Assembly: GCA_031274925.1 (NCBI GenBank)
Contig: JAISPL010000040.1
Location: forward strand, 1 to 60,149
Origin: Syntrophobacterales bacterium
GTDB lineage: Bacteria; Desulfobacterota; Syntrophorhabdia; Syntrophorhabdales; Syntrophorhabdaceae
DNA length: 60,149 bases
Direction: 5' to 3'
This document shows positions 45,731 to 54,963 of this stretch, in pieces. Positions within the stretch are counted from its first letter, which is position 1. Each line of letters begins with the position of its first letter. Below the pieces are notes generated by a model. It saw only the letters and a list, made by a program, of their open reading frames with translations, was not told the origin of the DNA and searched no databases. Made by a program: the position numbers and the translations under genes.

Positions 45731-46450
45731 ATGTTCAACTTAAAAACTGAGAGTCTTCCGGTCCATGTGGCAATTATCATGGATGGAAATGGGAGATGGG
45801 CGAAAGAACGAGGCTTGCCGAGAGTACATGGCCATGCGATAGGTATTGACTCGGTACGGGAAATAGTTACCGCAACAAGAGACCTCAACATTCCATACCT
45901 CACCCTTTATGCATTTTCTAGGGAAAATTGGTCAAGACCAAGAGAGGAGGTGCGCGCCCTGCTAAAATTCCTTGAATTTTATCTTGAAAAAGAATTTCCT
46001 CTGATGATGGACAAGGGCATACGGTTCAACGTCCTCGGCGAAATCGGGGATTTCCCCGGGCGTCTTCAGACTAAACTGGCCAATGTCAGAAATGCGACCG
46101 CAAAGAACAAGGACCTTCTCCTAAATATTGCTCTGAGTTACAGCGGGAGAAAGGAGATACTACGGGCCGTATCCGCGATTGTTGACGACGTGAAAGCGGG
46201 AAAAGTCAAAAGGATCGGAGAGAATACTTTTAAGAGATATCTTTATACGAGGGATATGCCTGACCCTGATCTTCTGATCAGGACTAGCGGTGAGATGAGG
46301 CTCAGTAATTTTCTTCTATGGCAGATGGCCTATACGGAGATATTCGTGACCGATGTACTCTGGCCTGATTTCAGAAAAGACCAATATTTCGAGGCTCTCG
46401 CTGAGTTCGCAAAAAGAGATAGAAGATTCGGGAGTGTAAAGGAAGACTGA
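45731..46450 (+). CDS. uppS: undecaprenyl diphosphate synthase
   Basis: The 239-residue cis-prenyltransferase makes the C55 carrier lipid for cell-wall and polysaccharide synthesis. Catalytic blocks are IIMDGNGRWAKERGLPRVHG (Asp and His-containing diphosphate site), LYAFSRENWSRP and the C-terminal DLLIRTSGEMRLSNFLLWQ. It follows frr by 8 bp, and its stop touches the GTG of cdsA. Confidence 0.98.
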   Translation: MFNLKTESLPVHVAIIMDGNGRWAKERGLPRVHGHAIGIDSVREIVTATRDLNIPYLTLYAFSRENWSRPREEVRALLKFLEFYLEKEFPLMMDKGIRFNVLGEIGDFPGRLQTKLANVRNATAKNKDLLLNIALSYSGRKEILRAVSAIVDDVKAGKVKRIGENTFKRYLYTRDMPDPDLLIRTSGEMRLSNFLLWQMAYTEIFVTDVLWPDFRKDQYFEALAEFAKRDRRFGSVKED

Positions 46451-47248
46451 GTGAGAGAGATTCGTAAAAGGGTACTGGCCGGACTGTGCCTTGCCCCCCC
46501 AATAGTCTTTATTTTTTGTTTCCTGCCCCCAAAGGGCTTCTTTATTTTTGTCGTTTTTGTTTCCGTGCTCGCGGTCCTGGAACTGGTCCGCATGGGACGC
46601 ATCAGGCACAAATACCTCCTTGCCCTCCTGGCGCTTTTGTGTCTCGTCCCTCTCTACCTGGAATCTCTTCGCGTATTCGTGCTATGGCTCCTATTTTCGC
46701 CAGTTTTTTACCTTTTTGCTGTTTCTCTTAAACTGCACGGCGAAAACGACAAAGTCAACAGAGACATCATGGCGGCATTAAACACCCTGTTTCTCGCTGA
46801 GCTGTTCGTGGTGCTTCCCCTTTTCTATTTTTACCTCCTCAAAGAGACTGGCGATTTTTATCCCCTGATCCTTCTCTTTGCCGTATGGGCAAGCGATATA
46901 GGAGCGTTCATTTTTGGGAAAAACTTCGGGAAAAAGCGGCTTGTGCCGGCCATCAGCCCAAAGAAAACCTATGAAGGCTTGGCAGGTGCCATAACAGGAA
47001 GCATGGTCATAGTGGGCCTTTCAGGCAGATTCCTCGGGCTTGGTGTTTCGGAGGCTTTAGCTCTTGGAGCGATGATAGGCATCCTGGGTCAGACAGGTGA
47101 CATTTTCGAGTCTATATGGAAACGGGTGGGCGAGGTGAAGGATTCTTCTTCCCTCATTCCGGGGCACGGAGGTATTCTCGACCGAATGGACAGCTTTATT
47201 TTTACTGCGCCCTTTCTTTACCATTATCTCGCGGGCCTAAAGGTATGA
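46451..47248 (+). CDS. cdsA: phosphatidate cytidylyltransferase
   Basis: The 265-residue integral membrane enzyme converts phosphatidate and CTP to CDP-diacylglycerol, the branch point of phospholipid synthesis. About seven membrane segments precede the CdsA signature SIWKRVGEVKDSSSLIPGHG (then GILDRMDSF) near the C-terminus. The start is GTG directly after the uppS stop. Its TGA overlaps the dxr ATG (ATGA). Confidence 0.97.
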   Translation: MREIRKRVLAGLCLAPPIVFIFCFLPPKGFFIFVVFVSVLAVLELVRMGRIRHKYLLALLALLCLVPLYLESLRVFVLWLLFSPVFYLFAVSLKLHGENDKVNRDIMAALNTLFLAELFVVLPLFYFYLLKETGDFYPLILLFAVWASDIGAFIFGKNFGKKRLVPAISPKKTYEGLAGAITGSMVIVGLSGRFLGLGVSEALALGAMIGILGQTGDIFESIWKRVGEVKDSSSLIPGHGGILDRMDSFIFTAPFLYHYLAGLKV

Positions 47249-48396
47249 AGAAAAAAGTTCTTGTGCTTGGATCGACAGGCTCGATAGGACGGGCGACTCT
47301 TGATGTGATTGAACATCTGGCCGACAAATTCGAGGTAGTGGGCCTTGCCTGCAAAGAGAACTTGGATCTTTTAACAGAACAGGTCAAGAAATTTCGACCC
47401 TCCTATGTCTCCATATACGGTAGCTACGGAAATACGACGAAGCAGATCGGGACGGCGAGGGTGCTTCGCGGTATGGATGGGATCAAGGAGATGATCGGTA
47501 TGGATGTCCACACTGTGGTAAATGCCATGCCTGGCAGTGTAGGACTGGAACCGACCATTGAAACCCTCAGGCAAAACAGGGTACTTGCCCTCGCAAACAA
47601 GGAGAGTCTCGTGATGGCGGGCCGTCTTGTCAGGCGTTTTCTGAAAGAGGGATCCGGGAAGTTGATTCCTGTCGACAGCGAACACTCCGCCCTATATCAG
47701 CTCCTTTGCCGTGTCCCGTCGGCAGAACTGAAGACCCTCGTGATCACCGCCTCAGGAGGGCCTTTCTGGAATCACAGAAAAGATGCCCTTAAAAAGGTCA
47801 GGTTGGAAGAGGCTCTTAAACACCCGACATGGAAAATGGGGAGCAAGATCACCCTAGACTCGGCGACCCTGATGAATAAAGGTCTTGAAGTGATTGAGGC
47901 CCGCTGGCTTTTCGACATTGAGGGGGATCGCATCAAGGTTCTTGTCCATCCGGAGAGTATAATTCACGGCATAGTCGAATTCGTCGATAACGGATTTATC
48001 TCCTATATGTCCTATCCTGACATGAGGATACCCATCTCTTACGCTCTGAACGAGGAAGAGAGGCATCCCCTCCCTTTCGGCAAACTGACCATGGAAGGAT
48101 CGTTCGGTCTGACCTTCCACCCCCCTGATCCAGACAGATTTCCGTGCTTGCGCATTGCGTACGAAGCTCTGAATTATGGCGACAGTGCCATGATCGCTAT
48201 GAACAGCGCTAATGAAATAGCAGCCCAGGCTTTTATGGATAGAAGGATCGGTTTTACCGACATCCCTTCCGTTATAGAGGATGCCGTTCAACACCACCCG
48301 ACATCAGCAGTTATTGACACTCTTGACGCAATATGGGAAATTCATGAGTGGACGAAAGATTATACGGAAAAGAAGATAGAGGAGCTCTATGATTAA
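47245..48396 (+). CDS. dxr: 1-deoxy-D-xylulose-5-phosphate reductoisomerase
   Basis: The 383-residue NADPH enzyme performs the first committed step of the MEP isoprenoid pathway. It has the dinucleotide motif LGSTGSIGRATLDVI, ALANKESLVMAG, PVDSEHSALYQLL, ITASGGPFWNH and MGSKITLDSATLMNKGLEVI. I chose the ATG at 47245, which gives the standard N-terminus; the frame is open further upstream inside cdsA. It supplies precursors used by UppS in the same operon. It overlaps rseP by 8 bp. Confidence 0.98.
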   Translation: MKKKVLVLGSTGSIGRATLDVIEHLADKFEVVGLACKENLDLLTEQVKKFRPSYVSIYGSYGNTTKQIGTARVLRGMDGIKEMIGMDVHTVVNAMPGSVGLEPTIETLRQNRVLALANKESLVMAGRLVRRFLKEGSGKLIPVDSEHSALYQLLCRVPSAELKTLVITASGGPFWNHRKDALKKVRLEEALKHPTWKMGSKITLDSATLMNKGLEVIEARWLFDIEGDRIKVLVHPESIIHGIVEFVDNGFISYMSYPDMRIPISYALNEEERHPLPFGKLTMEGSFGLTFHPPDPDRFPCLRIAYEALNYGDSAMIAMNSANEIAAQAFMDRRIGFTDIPSVIEDAVQHHPTSAVIDTLDAIWEIHEWTKDYTEKKIEELYD

Positions 48397-49471
48397 TGTT
48401 ATTTACGGCTTTATAGCGCTGAGTCTACTTATTTTGGTCCATGAATTGGGCCATTTTATTGTGGCTCGTCTTGCAAACGTGAAGATACTGACCTTCTCTC
48501 TCGGGTTCGGCAAGAAGCTTTTCACTTTTAAAAAAGGTGAAACTGAATATGCCCTTTCTCTTGTACCTATCGGTGGCTATGTGAAACTTTTAGGTGATTC
48601 GCTTGAGGAAGACATAGCAGATGAGGACATTCCTAGGTCTTACGTGCATAAGCCGCCTTGGGTAAAGATTCTGATAGCCGTTACTGGCCCCCTATTTAAC
48701 ATACTTTTCGCTTTTGTCATCTTCTACTTTGTGTTTATAAGCGGATTCTCAGTGCCTTCGACAAAAGTAGGCGGAGTTGAGGAATGGTCCCCAGCATATG
48801 AAGCAGGTATCCTGGTGGGGGATGTCATTGAGAGTATCGACGGAAAACTCGTGCAGGAGTTTGATGATCTCCTTGAGGTTATGTCTAAAGCATCGGCAGG
48901 TCCCCTCGGATTTACCATCAGGAGAGGAGACCATGTGTTCAATCTTACCATAACCCCGAAAGAAATTGAGGCCAAGAACCTTTTCGGGGAAACAATAACG
49001 AGGAAAATCATTGGCGTCAGATCTTCTACCGATTTGGTTAAGAAGCAAGAGACTCTGCTTGGGGCTGTACCCAAGGCATCGTACCAGACTTGGTATCTTT
49101 CCAAGGTCACCATTCTTGGCCTTGTAAAGCTTATTCAGGGGACCATTTCACCGAAAAACGTGGGAGGACCCATATTGATCCTGCAGGCAGCGGGCAAGCA
49201 GGCCAGGGAGGGAGCGGCCAACCTCATTTACTTCATCGGAATTATAAGTATAAACCTAGGCGTGGTGAACCTTATGCCCATACCTATTCTTGATGGTGGT
49301 CACATAATGATGCATGCAGCGGAGATGGTAACCAGGAGGAGGCTCTCGACCAAAGCCATAGACATTGCCCAGAAAATCGGTTTAGGTATCATCATTGTTA
49401 TCATGGTCTTTGCTTTCTATAACGATCTCGACAGAATTTTCAATTTTTCGAGGCTCCTAGGTGGAAAGTAG
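48389..49471 (+). CDS. rseP: site-2 membrane metalloprotease RseP
   Basis: The 360-residue zinc protease cleaves proteins inside the membrane. The zinc motif HELGH lies in the first membrane segment, a PDZ domain (about residues 115-195, GVEEWSPAYEAGILVGDVIE) follows, and the third zinc ligand is in MPIPILDGGH. There is one PDZ domain, where E. coli RseP has two; this is common outside gamma-proteobacteria. The usual role is release of envelope-stress sigma factors and clearance of signal peptides. Confidence 0.95.
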   Translation: MINVIYGFIALSLLILVHELGHFIVARLANVKILTFSLGFGKKLFTFKKGETEYALSLVPIGGYVKLLGDSLEEDIADEDIPRSYVHKPPWVKILIAVTGPLFNILFAFVIFYFVFISGFSVPSTKVGGVEEWSPAYEAGILVGDVIESIDGKLVQEFDDLLEVMSKASAGPLGFTIRRGDHVFNLTITPKEIEAKNLFGETITRKIIGVRSSTDLVKKQETLLGAVPKASYQTWYLSKVTILGLVKLIQGTISPKNVGGPILILQAAGKQAREGAANLIYFIGIISINLGVVNLMPIPILDGGHIMMHAAEMVTRRRLSTKAIDIAQKIGLGIIIVIMVFAFYNDLDRIFNFSRLLGGK

Positions 49472-50150
49472 GCTCATCCTCGGAATTGATAACTCCATTG
49501 ATTTTTTGAATATCGCCCTTTCGCTCGAAAACAGCCTGGTTGAGGAGAGATGCGTAAAGAGCACTCTTCCACCTTCTCAGATCATTTCAGGGCATGTTGG
49601 GCAGATCCTTAAGGGACACGGATATGCAGTGGATGACCTATCCCTTTTGACAGTGACCCTTGGACCAGGTTCTTTTACGGGCATGAGGGTAGCCATCGCT
49701 TTTGCAAAAGGCCTGAGCGCCGGCCGCGCTATTCCTCTTATTGGCGTGTCGACCCTGGACGTCTTGGCTGCTTCTTTCTCCTTCATGGAAGGCCACTATG
49801 CCTTCCCTCTTATCGACGCCAAGAAGGGTGAGGTTTTTGGCGCCCTTTACAGGGTTTCCGGGGGAGACATGAAACGGCTCAGCGACTATGGCGCGATAAA
49901 ACCGAAGGATGTGGCAGGCATAATCAGAACACCATGCATATGCTTCGGGACAGGCATCCGCATTTGTGAAGAATTCATATCCAAAATTGAAGGGGTCACG
50001 ATCATCAGAGATACATTTGCGGCGGTCTCGGCTTGGAGACTGATACTGGAAGCAATAAAACGAGCCGACACGAGGCCCGCGATGGATTTACAGCCGATTT
50101 ACGGCAGGAGGTCCGAAGCAGAGATCAATTTTAGTGTTACCGTCACATGA
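49461..50150 (+). CDS. tsaB: tRNA N6-threonylcarbamoyladenosine biosynthesis protein TsaB
   Basis: The 229-residue ASKHA-fold protein is the TsaD partner needed for the t6A modification of tRNAs. Motifs are LILGIDNSIDFLNIALS, VTLGPGSFTGMRVAIAFAKG and FPLIDAKKGEVFGALYR. The GTG start overlaps rseP by 11 bp. TsaB forms a complex with TsaD and TsaE, which are not in the window. Confidence 0.94.
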   Translation: MESRLILGIDNSIDFLNIALSLENSLVEERCVKSTLPPSQIISGHVGQILKGHGYAVDDLSLLTVTLGPGSFTGMRVAIAFAKGLSAGRAIPLIGVSTLDVLAASFSFMEGHYAFPLIDAKKGEVFGALYRVSGGDMKRLSDYGAIKPKDVAGIIRTPCICFGTGIRICEEFISKIEGVTIIRDTFAAVSAWRLILEAIKRADTRPAMDLQPIYGRRSEAEINFSVTVT

Positions 50151-50467
50151 ATGTACAGCTTCCTGGATTACATAACAGCCCGCCGCTGGCCCTTTTGTTC
50201 TTTCAAGGTAGGAGATGGGCCGTTGTCTTGGGGTGGCGTCAGTGCAGGCAGAATAGAGTGAGGTTAGGCGTTCCCGTTCCTAATCGTGCGCATTTCGCGA
50301 CCAATGCCCTGGAACTGGCCGGAACAACGCGAAAGTGAGGGGTGAAAATGTCTTGGAGAATTCTGCGGAGACTGCGGCGCAATGTAGTGGAAGACATTTG
50401 TGAGAGTAGTGTCGGGATTGAGTCCGGCGGATAGGTATTCTTCATGGGGTTGATCCTGGCGGCAATC
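50151..50467. other. gap between convergent operons
   Basis: About 320 bases between tsaB and larC, which converge here. No gene with a ribosome-binding site was found, and no perfect terminator hairpin with a T-run, although one or two terminators are expected. Confidence 0.4.
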
Positions 50468-51619
50468 CTAAATTTCTTTCTTCAGATTCTCAAGGGCCAC
50501 CCTGTAGGGTATGCCCTTTTCTTCAGCGATTTTTTTTACGTCTTCGAATTCGATGTGGGATTTAAGGAACTCTCCTTCCTCATTATAACCGTGTTTAACT
50601 CGTACGGGGCCGTACTTGGTTTCTACCGTCTTTTGATCTCTCCTGAGTACCCTCCTTCCTTCCTTCCTCAGTCTCATGCCGAAGGTGGAGGTCTCAAGAA
50701 AGACAGCGCTCACGAGGCGCTGAAGTCGCTCGTCGGGAACAGAGAGGGAAAGTCTCACGCCCACGCGCCCTTTCTTCATATACACGGGAAAATAGAGCAC
50801 ATCAATGGCTCCCTCTGCCTTCAATCTCTCGGCTACGGTGCCTAAATATTCCATCTCCATGTCATCAAGATCTGTCTCGATCACCCAGACTTCCTCGTCA
50901 CTTGAGGGCGATGTGGTTTCGCCAACAAATATCCTCAGGGCGTCTGGTTTTTCCGTTTTGTAGGAGCCGAGACCATACCCTACTCTTTGTACGGTCATGG
51001 ACGGCGCCATTCCGTGGTCCTTCACATAGTGTCTCACGATTGCGGCCCCCGTGGGCGTGGTGAGCTCAACGGGAATATCAAGAAACACCGTCTTGTGTCC
51101 GCTCAGTATTTCCACTGTTGCCGGTGCGGGATTAGGCACAATGCCGTGTGCCGTCTTTATGGTGCCCCTACCATGAGGGATCGGTCCCGAAAATACCTTG
51201 TCTATGCCCAGGTGGCTGATTCCTTTGGCCATTGAAAGCACGTCTATGAGAGTGTCGATGTGTGAGAGCTCATGAAAGTGGGTCTCCTCCTTCGTAACAC
51301 CGTGAACTTTTGATTCCGCGTCAACAAGGATGTCAAGCATGGCCTTCGCATCATTCTTTATATAGTCTTCTGTGGAAAGACCATCAATAAGTTTTATCAT
51401 ATCCCCGGGAGAGAGATGGATGTCCGAGTCATCAATGGCCATATGGGTGCCTTCTATCACACCCTGCCTGGCCTTCACCGGGACGATGGCTGGTATGGGG
51501 AGCGGCAGCTTGTTCAGAAGCGTCTCAATCTCGCCGAATGGTACGCCTGCGTCCACCATGGCTGCCATGGCCATATCGCCGCTTATTCCGAGGATCGGGT
51601 CCAAATAAAGGATCTTCAT
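50468..51619 (-). CDS. larC: LarC-type nickel-insertion protein (DUF111)
   Basis: The 383-residue protein matches LarC, the CTP-dependent nickel cyclometallase that inserts Ni into the pincer nucleotide cofactor of lactate racemase. It starts MKILYLDPILGISGDMAMAA and contains THFHELSHIDTLIDVL and GRGTIKTAHGIVPNPAPAT; a long C-terminal part follows. I placed the start at the ATG at 51619, which overlaps the larB stop by 4 bp; the longer frame reaches back inside larB and does not look like protein. LarA and LarE are not in the window, and homologues also serve other cofactor users. Confidence 0.92.
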   Translation of the reverse strand: MKILYLDPILGISGDMAMAAMVDAGVPFGEIETLLNKLPLPIPAIVPVKARQGVIEGTHMAIDDSDIHLSPGDMIKLIDGLSTEDYIKNDAKAMLDILVDAESKVHGVTKEETHFHELSHIDTLIDVLSMAKGISHLGIDKVFSGPIPHGRGTIKTAHGIVPNPAPATVEILSGHKTVFLDIPVELTTPTGAAIVRHYVKDHGMAPSMTVQRVGYGLGSYKTEKPDALRIFVGETTSPSSDEEVWVIETDLDDMEMEYLGTVAERLKAEGAIDVLYFPVYMKKGRVGVRLSLSVPDERLQRLVSAVFLETSTFGMRLRKEGRRVLRRDQKTVETKYGPVRVKHGYNEEGEFLKSHIEFEDVKKIAEEKGIPYRVALENLKKEI

Positions 51620-52356
51620 AATCTGTTTATGAGGGTCGCAAAATAGGCCGCGCCGAAACCGTTGTCGATGTTGAATACTGAAACGGTGGAGCACGAATTC
51701 AGCATGGAGAGCATGGCCGTAAGTCCGCCGAAACTTGCCCCGTAGCCTATGCTTGTGGGCACGCCGATGACAGGAACGCCCACCATGCCTGCCACTACGG
51801 ATGGTAGGGCGCCTTCCATGCCTGCCACTACGATGATTACCCGGGCACATTTCAGAACATCAAAATTATTGAACAACCTGTGGATGCCGGCAACACCCAC
51901 GTCATAGAGCCTCTCAGTCTTATTGCCGAAAAAAGAGGCGGTGACATAGGCTTCTTCCGCGACTTTGGAATCGCTGGTGCCGGCGGAGACCACGAGTATC
52001 GTACCATTTCCTTTTATAGTGTCATCCTGCTTTATATAGAAACAGCGTGCATTCTCATTGTAGACTCCCTCAGGAAACTTCTCAAGGATCTTTCTGCCCA
52101 CCTTTCCATCCACCCTGGTGACAAGAACATCCGTGTCATTTCTTCTCATGGAGTCGACTATATCGAGAATTTGTTTCGTAAACTTCCCTTCCCCGAATAC
52201 TACCTCCTGGAGCCCTTTCCTGACGGTCCTGTGATAATCAATCTTCGTATGCTTCAGATCTTCAAATGGCATCCCCTTTAAGACGTCATATGCCTCTGCG
52301 ACAAGAATTTTCCCCTCCCGCACTTTTGTAAGCAGTTCCAAGATCTTTTTATCCAT
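51616..52356 (-). CDS. larB: LarB-type pyridinium-3,5-biscarboxylate synthase
   Basis: The 246-residue protein has a PurE-like C-terminal fold (ILVVSAGTSDSKVAEEAYVT, VIIVVAGMEGALPSVVAGMV, VPVIGVPTSIGYGASFGGL). LarB carboxylates and hydrolyses nicotinic acid adenine dinucleotide in the first step of nickel-pincer cofactor synthesis. The ATG at 52356 is chosen; a TTG nine bases upstream is possible. It is coupled to larC by an ATGA overlap. Confidence 0.92.
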   Translation of the reverse strand: MDKKILELLTKVREGKILVAEAYDVLKGMPFEDLKHTKIDYHRTVRKGLQEVVFGEGKFTKQILDIVDSMRRNDTDVLVTRVDGKVGRKILEKFPEGVYNENARCFYIKQDDTIKGNGTILVVSAGTSDSKVAEEAYVTASFFGNKTERLYDVGVAGIHRLFNNFDVLKCARVIIVVAGMEGALPSVVAGMVGVPVIGVPTSIGYGASFGGLTAMLSMLNSCSTVSVFNIDNGFGAAYFATLINRL

Positions 52357-52384
52357 AATAGTCAAGAGCTATTTTTGTTTTGTA

Positions 52385-52750
52385 TCAGTTATTGTTCCAC
52401 TCTTCCACTATAAACGCGTGCTTAACCACTTTCGCTTGTCCACTGTCTATGCCCACTACATCAAAACGAATCTTCTTATCCAGACATTTGTGGTCCTTAA
52501 GGTAGTACGTGGCGGACCGGACCATATGCTGTCTCTTTTTCTTGTCGATGGCAAAAAGAGATTCGCCGAAGGTCGAAGAGTTTCTATTTTTTACCTCCAC
52601 AAAAACCAGGCAGTCTCCGTCTTCCGCGATAATATCAATCTCGCCCAAGAAGCTCCTGTAATTTCGTTCTATTATTTTATAGCCCCTGTGCTTCAACAGG
52701 GCAATGGCTGTGTCTTCTCCCTCTCGGCCTGTTTCTTTCTTATTTGGCAC
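52385..52750 (-). CDS. yraN: YraN/UPF0102 family nuclease-fold protein
   Basis: The 121-residue protein has the restriction-endonuclease-like core of the UPF0102 family: GREGEDTAIALLKHRGYKII at the N-terminus and GEIDIIAEDGDCLVFVEVKN with the Asp and Glu-x-Lys metal-binding residues. It is presumed to act in DNA metabolism; the exact role is not known. It overlaps the 3' end of rnhB by 11 bp, a common gene order. Confidence 0.94.
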   Translation of the reverse strand: MPNKKETGREGEDTAIALLKHRGYKIIERNYRSFLGEIDIIAEDGDCLVFVEVKNRNSSTFGESLFAIDKKKRQHMVRSATYYLKDHKCLDKKIRFDVVGIDSGQAKVVKHAFIVEEWNNN

Positions 52751-53330
52751 AATATTCCTTTACACCTCGGAATGTCTTCCTGTGTATGGGCAGGACGCCG
52801 TAATCTCCGATAGCTTTTTTGTGTTCCTTAGTGGGATACCCTTTGTGCTGCTTGAAATTGTATCGGGGATAGATATGGTGGTAGACCTCCATTATGGAGT
52901 CACGCACTACTTTGGCGATGATGGAAGCGCTCGCAATAAAGAAACACTTCCGGTCGCCTTTTACAATCGGTTTTCCATTGGGGAAATTTTTTATGCCCAC
53001 ATTGCCGTCGATAAGGAGGAGGTCTGGGGACCGGACGCATGCGTTTTGTACTGCCCGCTCCATAGAAAGAAGACTTGCCCTCAGGATATTTATCTTGTCG
53101 ATTTCTTTGTGGGTTGCAATTCCTACACCTATGGCGTAGGCATGTTCCGCGATCCACGGAAACAATTCCAACCTCTGCTTCTCGCTCAGGAGTTTCGAAT
53201 CTTTGACATTTCTTCTGCTTTCAGGCATCCCTTTCCATACTACACAGGACGAAACCACAGGACCAGCAAGAGGCGCCCGCCCCGCTTCATCTACTGCTCC
53301 TATCAGGCCTGTAAGCAGACAGCAACCCAT
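52740..53330 (-). CDS. rnhB: ribonuclease HII with altered GRG motif
   Basis: The 196-residue enzyme removes ribonucleotides from DNA. The N-terminal active-site block reads GAVDEAGRAPLAGPVV with the metal-binding Asp-Glu pair present; the other acidic residues lie in LLIDGNV and ASIIAKVVRD. The usual GRG motif, which in studied enzymes contacts the RNA-DNA junction, is GRA here through one base change. All else looks normal. The ATG overlaps the rplS stop codon by 1 bp. Confidence 0.95.
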   Translation of the reverse strand: MGCCLLTGLIGAVDEAGRAPLAGPVVSSCVVWKGMPESRRNVKDSKLLSEKQRLELFPWIAEHAYAIGVGIATHKEIDKINILRASLLSMERAVQNACVRSPDLLLIDGNVGIKNFPNGKPIVKGDRKCFFIASASIIAKVVRDSIMEVYHHIYPRYNFKQHKGYPTKEHKKAIGDYGVLPIHRKTFRGVKEYCAK

Positions 53331-53677
53331 TACACCCGTTTTTCTTTAAGTTTTGCCGCCTTGCCTCGCAGATTCCTCAGGTAATAAAGTTTAGACCTTC
53401 TTATTTTACTTTTGCTCAAAACATCTATCTTGTCGATAAGGGGTGAGTTTACGGGAAATGTCTTTTCTATGCCCACGCCGTATGAGACTTTCCTGACCGT
53501 GAAAGTTGCTCTCGTATTTCCGCCTCTTTTCCTGATGACCACCCCTTCAAACATCTGGATTCTCTCTTTATCCCCTTCAAATATCTTCGTGTAGACTTTC
53601 ACATTATCGCCCACGCCGATCTCAGGCAAGTCAAGCCTCATATGTTCTTTTTCTATCAAATCAATTATCTCGTTCAT
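53330..53677 (-). CDS. rplS: 50S ribosomal protein L19
   Basis: The 115-residue protein sits at the 30S-50S interface. Family blocks are [34 protein letters not shown] and [18 protein letters not shown]. The ATG at 53677 follows GAGGAGGATGG; the frame is open further upstream into the methyltransferase gene, with which it overlaps by 17 bp. Confidence 0.98.
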   Translation of the reverse strand: MNEIIDLIEKEHMRLDLPEIGVGDNVKVYTKIFEGDKERIQMFEGVVIRKRGGNTRATFTVRKVSYGVGIEKTFPVNSPLIDKIDVLSKSKIRRSKLYYLRNLRGKAAKLKEKRV

Positions 53678-54236
53678 CCCATCCTCCTCTTTCGCCAAAT
53701 ATTCTATCGAGAATTATGCCAATTGCCACTCTCAGGGAAAGGTGGTTATAATTGCCTTTTCCCTTGATCGGCATAAGCATTTTATCGCACCTGTCTACCA
53801 CCTCTTCCGAAAGCCCCCATCCTGTCCCAAAAAGGATAAGAACGGGCCGATCTCCAGTCTCCATGCGGAGGAACAACTCGTCCGGGCTTATTGTCTTTCC
53901 TTGCCTCTCTCTTGAAGAGGTACCCACTATTAGTGGATCGCTCTTGATGTCGTGGACCATTGAATTAAAATCGCTGACGACTCTGACTTTTTTCAGGGCT
54001 TCACTTCTCCCGGGATTATACGTGGCCCCGTATCCATTAAGCCAGTGGTCCACCAGCTTGCCGACAATTTCCCTCTGTTTTGCGAGAGGAGTAACAATAT
54101 AGCATAAACCAATATCAAATGTCATACAAGTTCGCGCAATGTCATGTATTTCAAGATTAGTCACACTTGTGGCCACAATCGCGCCGTTCTTATCATACAC
54201 GGGATAGTGAATTACCGCTATGCTAACGTTATTCAT
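53661..54236 (-). CDS. putative SPOUT-type RNA methyltransferase (TrmD-adjacent family)
   Basis: The 191-residue protein belongs to the small SAM-dependent RNA methyltransferase family often found between trmD and rplS in deltaproteobacteria and Aquificae-like lineages. It has [36 protein letters not shown] near the N-terminus, and [20 protein letters not shown] (the loop that resembles a SPOUT SAM site) near the C-terminus. The target nucleotide is unknown. It overlaps the trmD 3' end by 8 bp. Confidence 0.82.
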   Translation of the reverse strand: MNNVSIAVIHYPVYDKNGAIVATSVTNLEIHDIARTCMTFDIGLCYIVTPLAKQREIVGKLVDHWLNGYGATYNPGRSEALKKVRVVSDFNSMVHDIKSDPLIVGTSSRERQGKTISPDELFLRMETGDRPVLILFGTGWGLSEEVVDRCDKMLMPIKGKGNYNHLSLRVAIGIILDRIFGERGGWDERDN

Positions 54237-54963
54237 GGATGTCCTCCATGGTTTTCCGGATGAAGCCTTCGTCCTCTTCCGTTGGAATGAATCTCTCCAT
54301 CAGGTCGGGGCGCTTCAGTATCGTCTTCTTTATAGCTTCCTGTCTCCGCCATTTTCTTATCTCTTCATGATTGCCTGAAAGAAGCACTGGTGGAACGGCC
54401 ATATCCTCCCATTCTTCCGGCCTCGTATACTGGGGGTACTCAAGCAGATGCTCGTGGAAGCTCTCGCTGACGGCGGATTGTTCATTGCCCAATACTCCCG
54501 GGATGCACCGAGAAATGGCGTCTATCAGCACCAGGGCTGCCACTTCGCCCCCCGACAAAATATAGTCTCCTATCGAAATTTCTTCGTCCACGAAAGTGAG
54601 CACCCTTTCGTCCACGCCTTCGTAGCGGCCACAGATCAGACTCACATGTGACAACATGGAAAACCGTTCCGCCATAGACTGGTCGAATATTCTGCCCTGG
54701 GGCGTAAGCAGTATGGTTTTTGATCTCCCTAAGTTTTTTTCCACATAATCTACGGCACGATGAATAGGCCCTACCTTCATGACCATGCCAGGACCTCCAC
54801 CATACGAACTGTCATCACATGTCTTGTGAATGTCCTCGGCAAAATCTCGTATATTCACTATGTTGAACTGCAGAATTCCTTTGTCCGCAGCTTTCTTAAT
54901 GATGCTCTCTTGGAGCGGCGATGCAAATAGACCGGGGAACAGCGTAAAAATGGTGAAGATCAT
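54229..54963 (-). CDS. trmD: tRNA (guanine-37-N1)-methyltransferase
   Basis: The 244-residue SPOUT enzyme methylates G37 of tRNAs to prevent frameshifting. Motifs are YGGGPGMVMKVGPIHRAVD, LICGRYEGVDERV and EISIGDYILSGGE (the SAM-binding knot), followed by a helical C-terminal domain. It overlaps rimM by 4 bp. Confidence 0.98.
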   Translation of the reverse strand: MIFTIFTLFPGLFASPLQESIIKKAADKGILQFNIVNIRDFAEDIHKTCDDSSYGGGPGMVMKVGPIHRAVDYVEKNLGRSKTILLTPQGRIFDQSMAERFSMLSHVSLICGRYEGVDERVLTFVDEEISIGDYILSGGEVAALVLIDAISRCIPGVLGNEQSAVSESFHEHLLEYPQYTRPEEWEDMAVPPVLLSGNHEEIRKWRRQEAIKKTILKRPDLMERFIPTEEDEGFIRKTMEDIHE

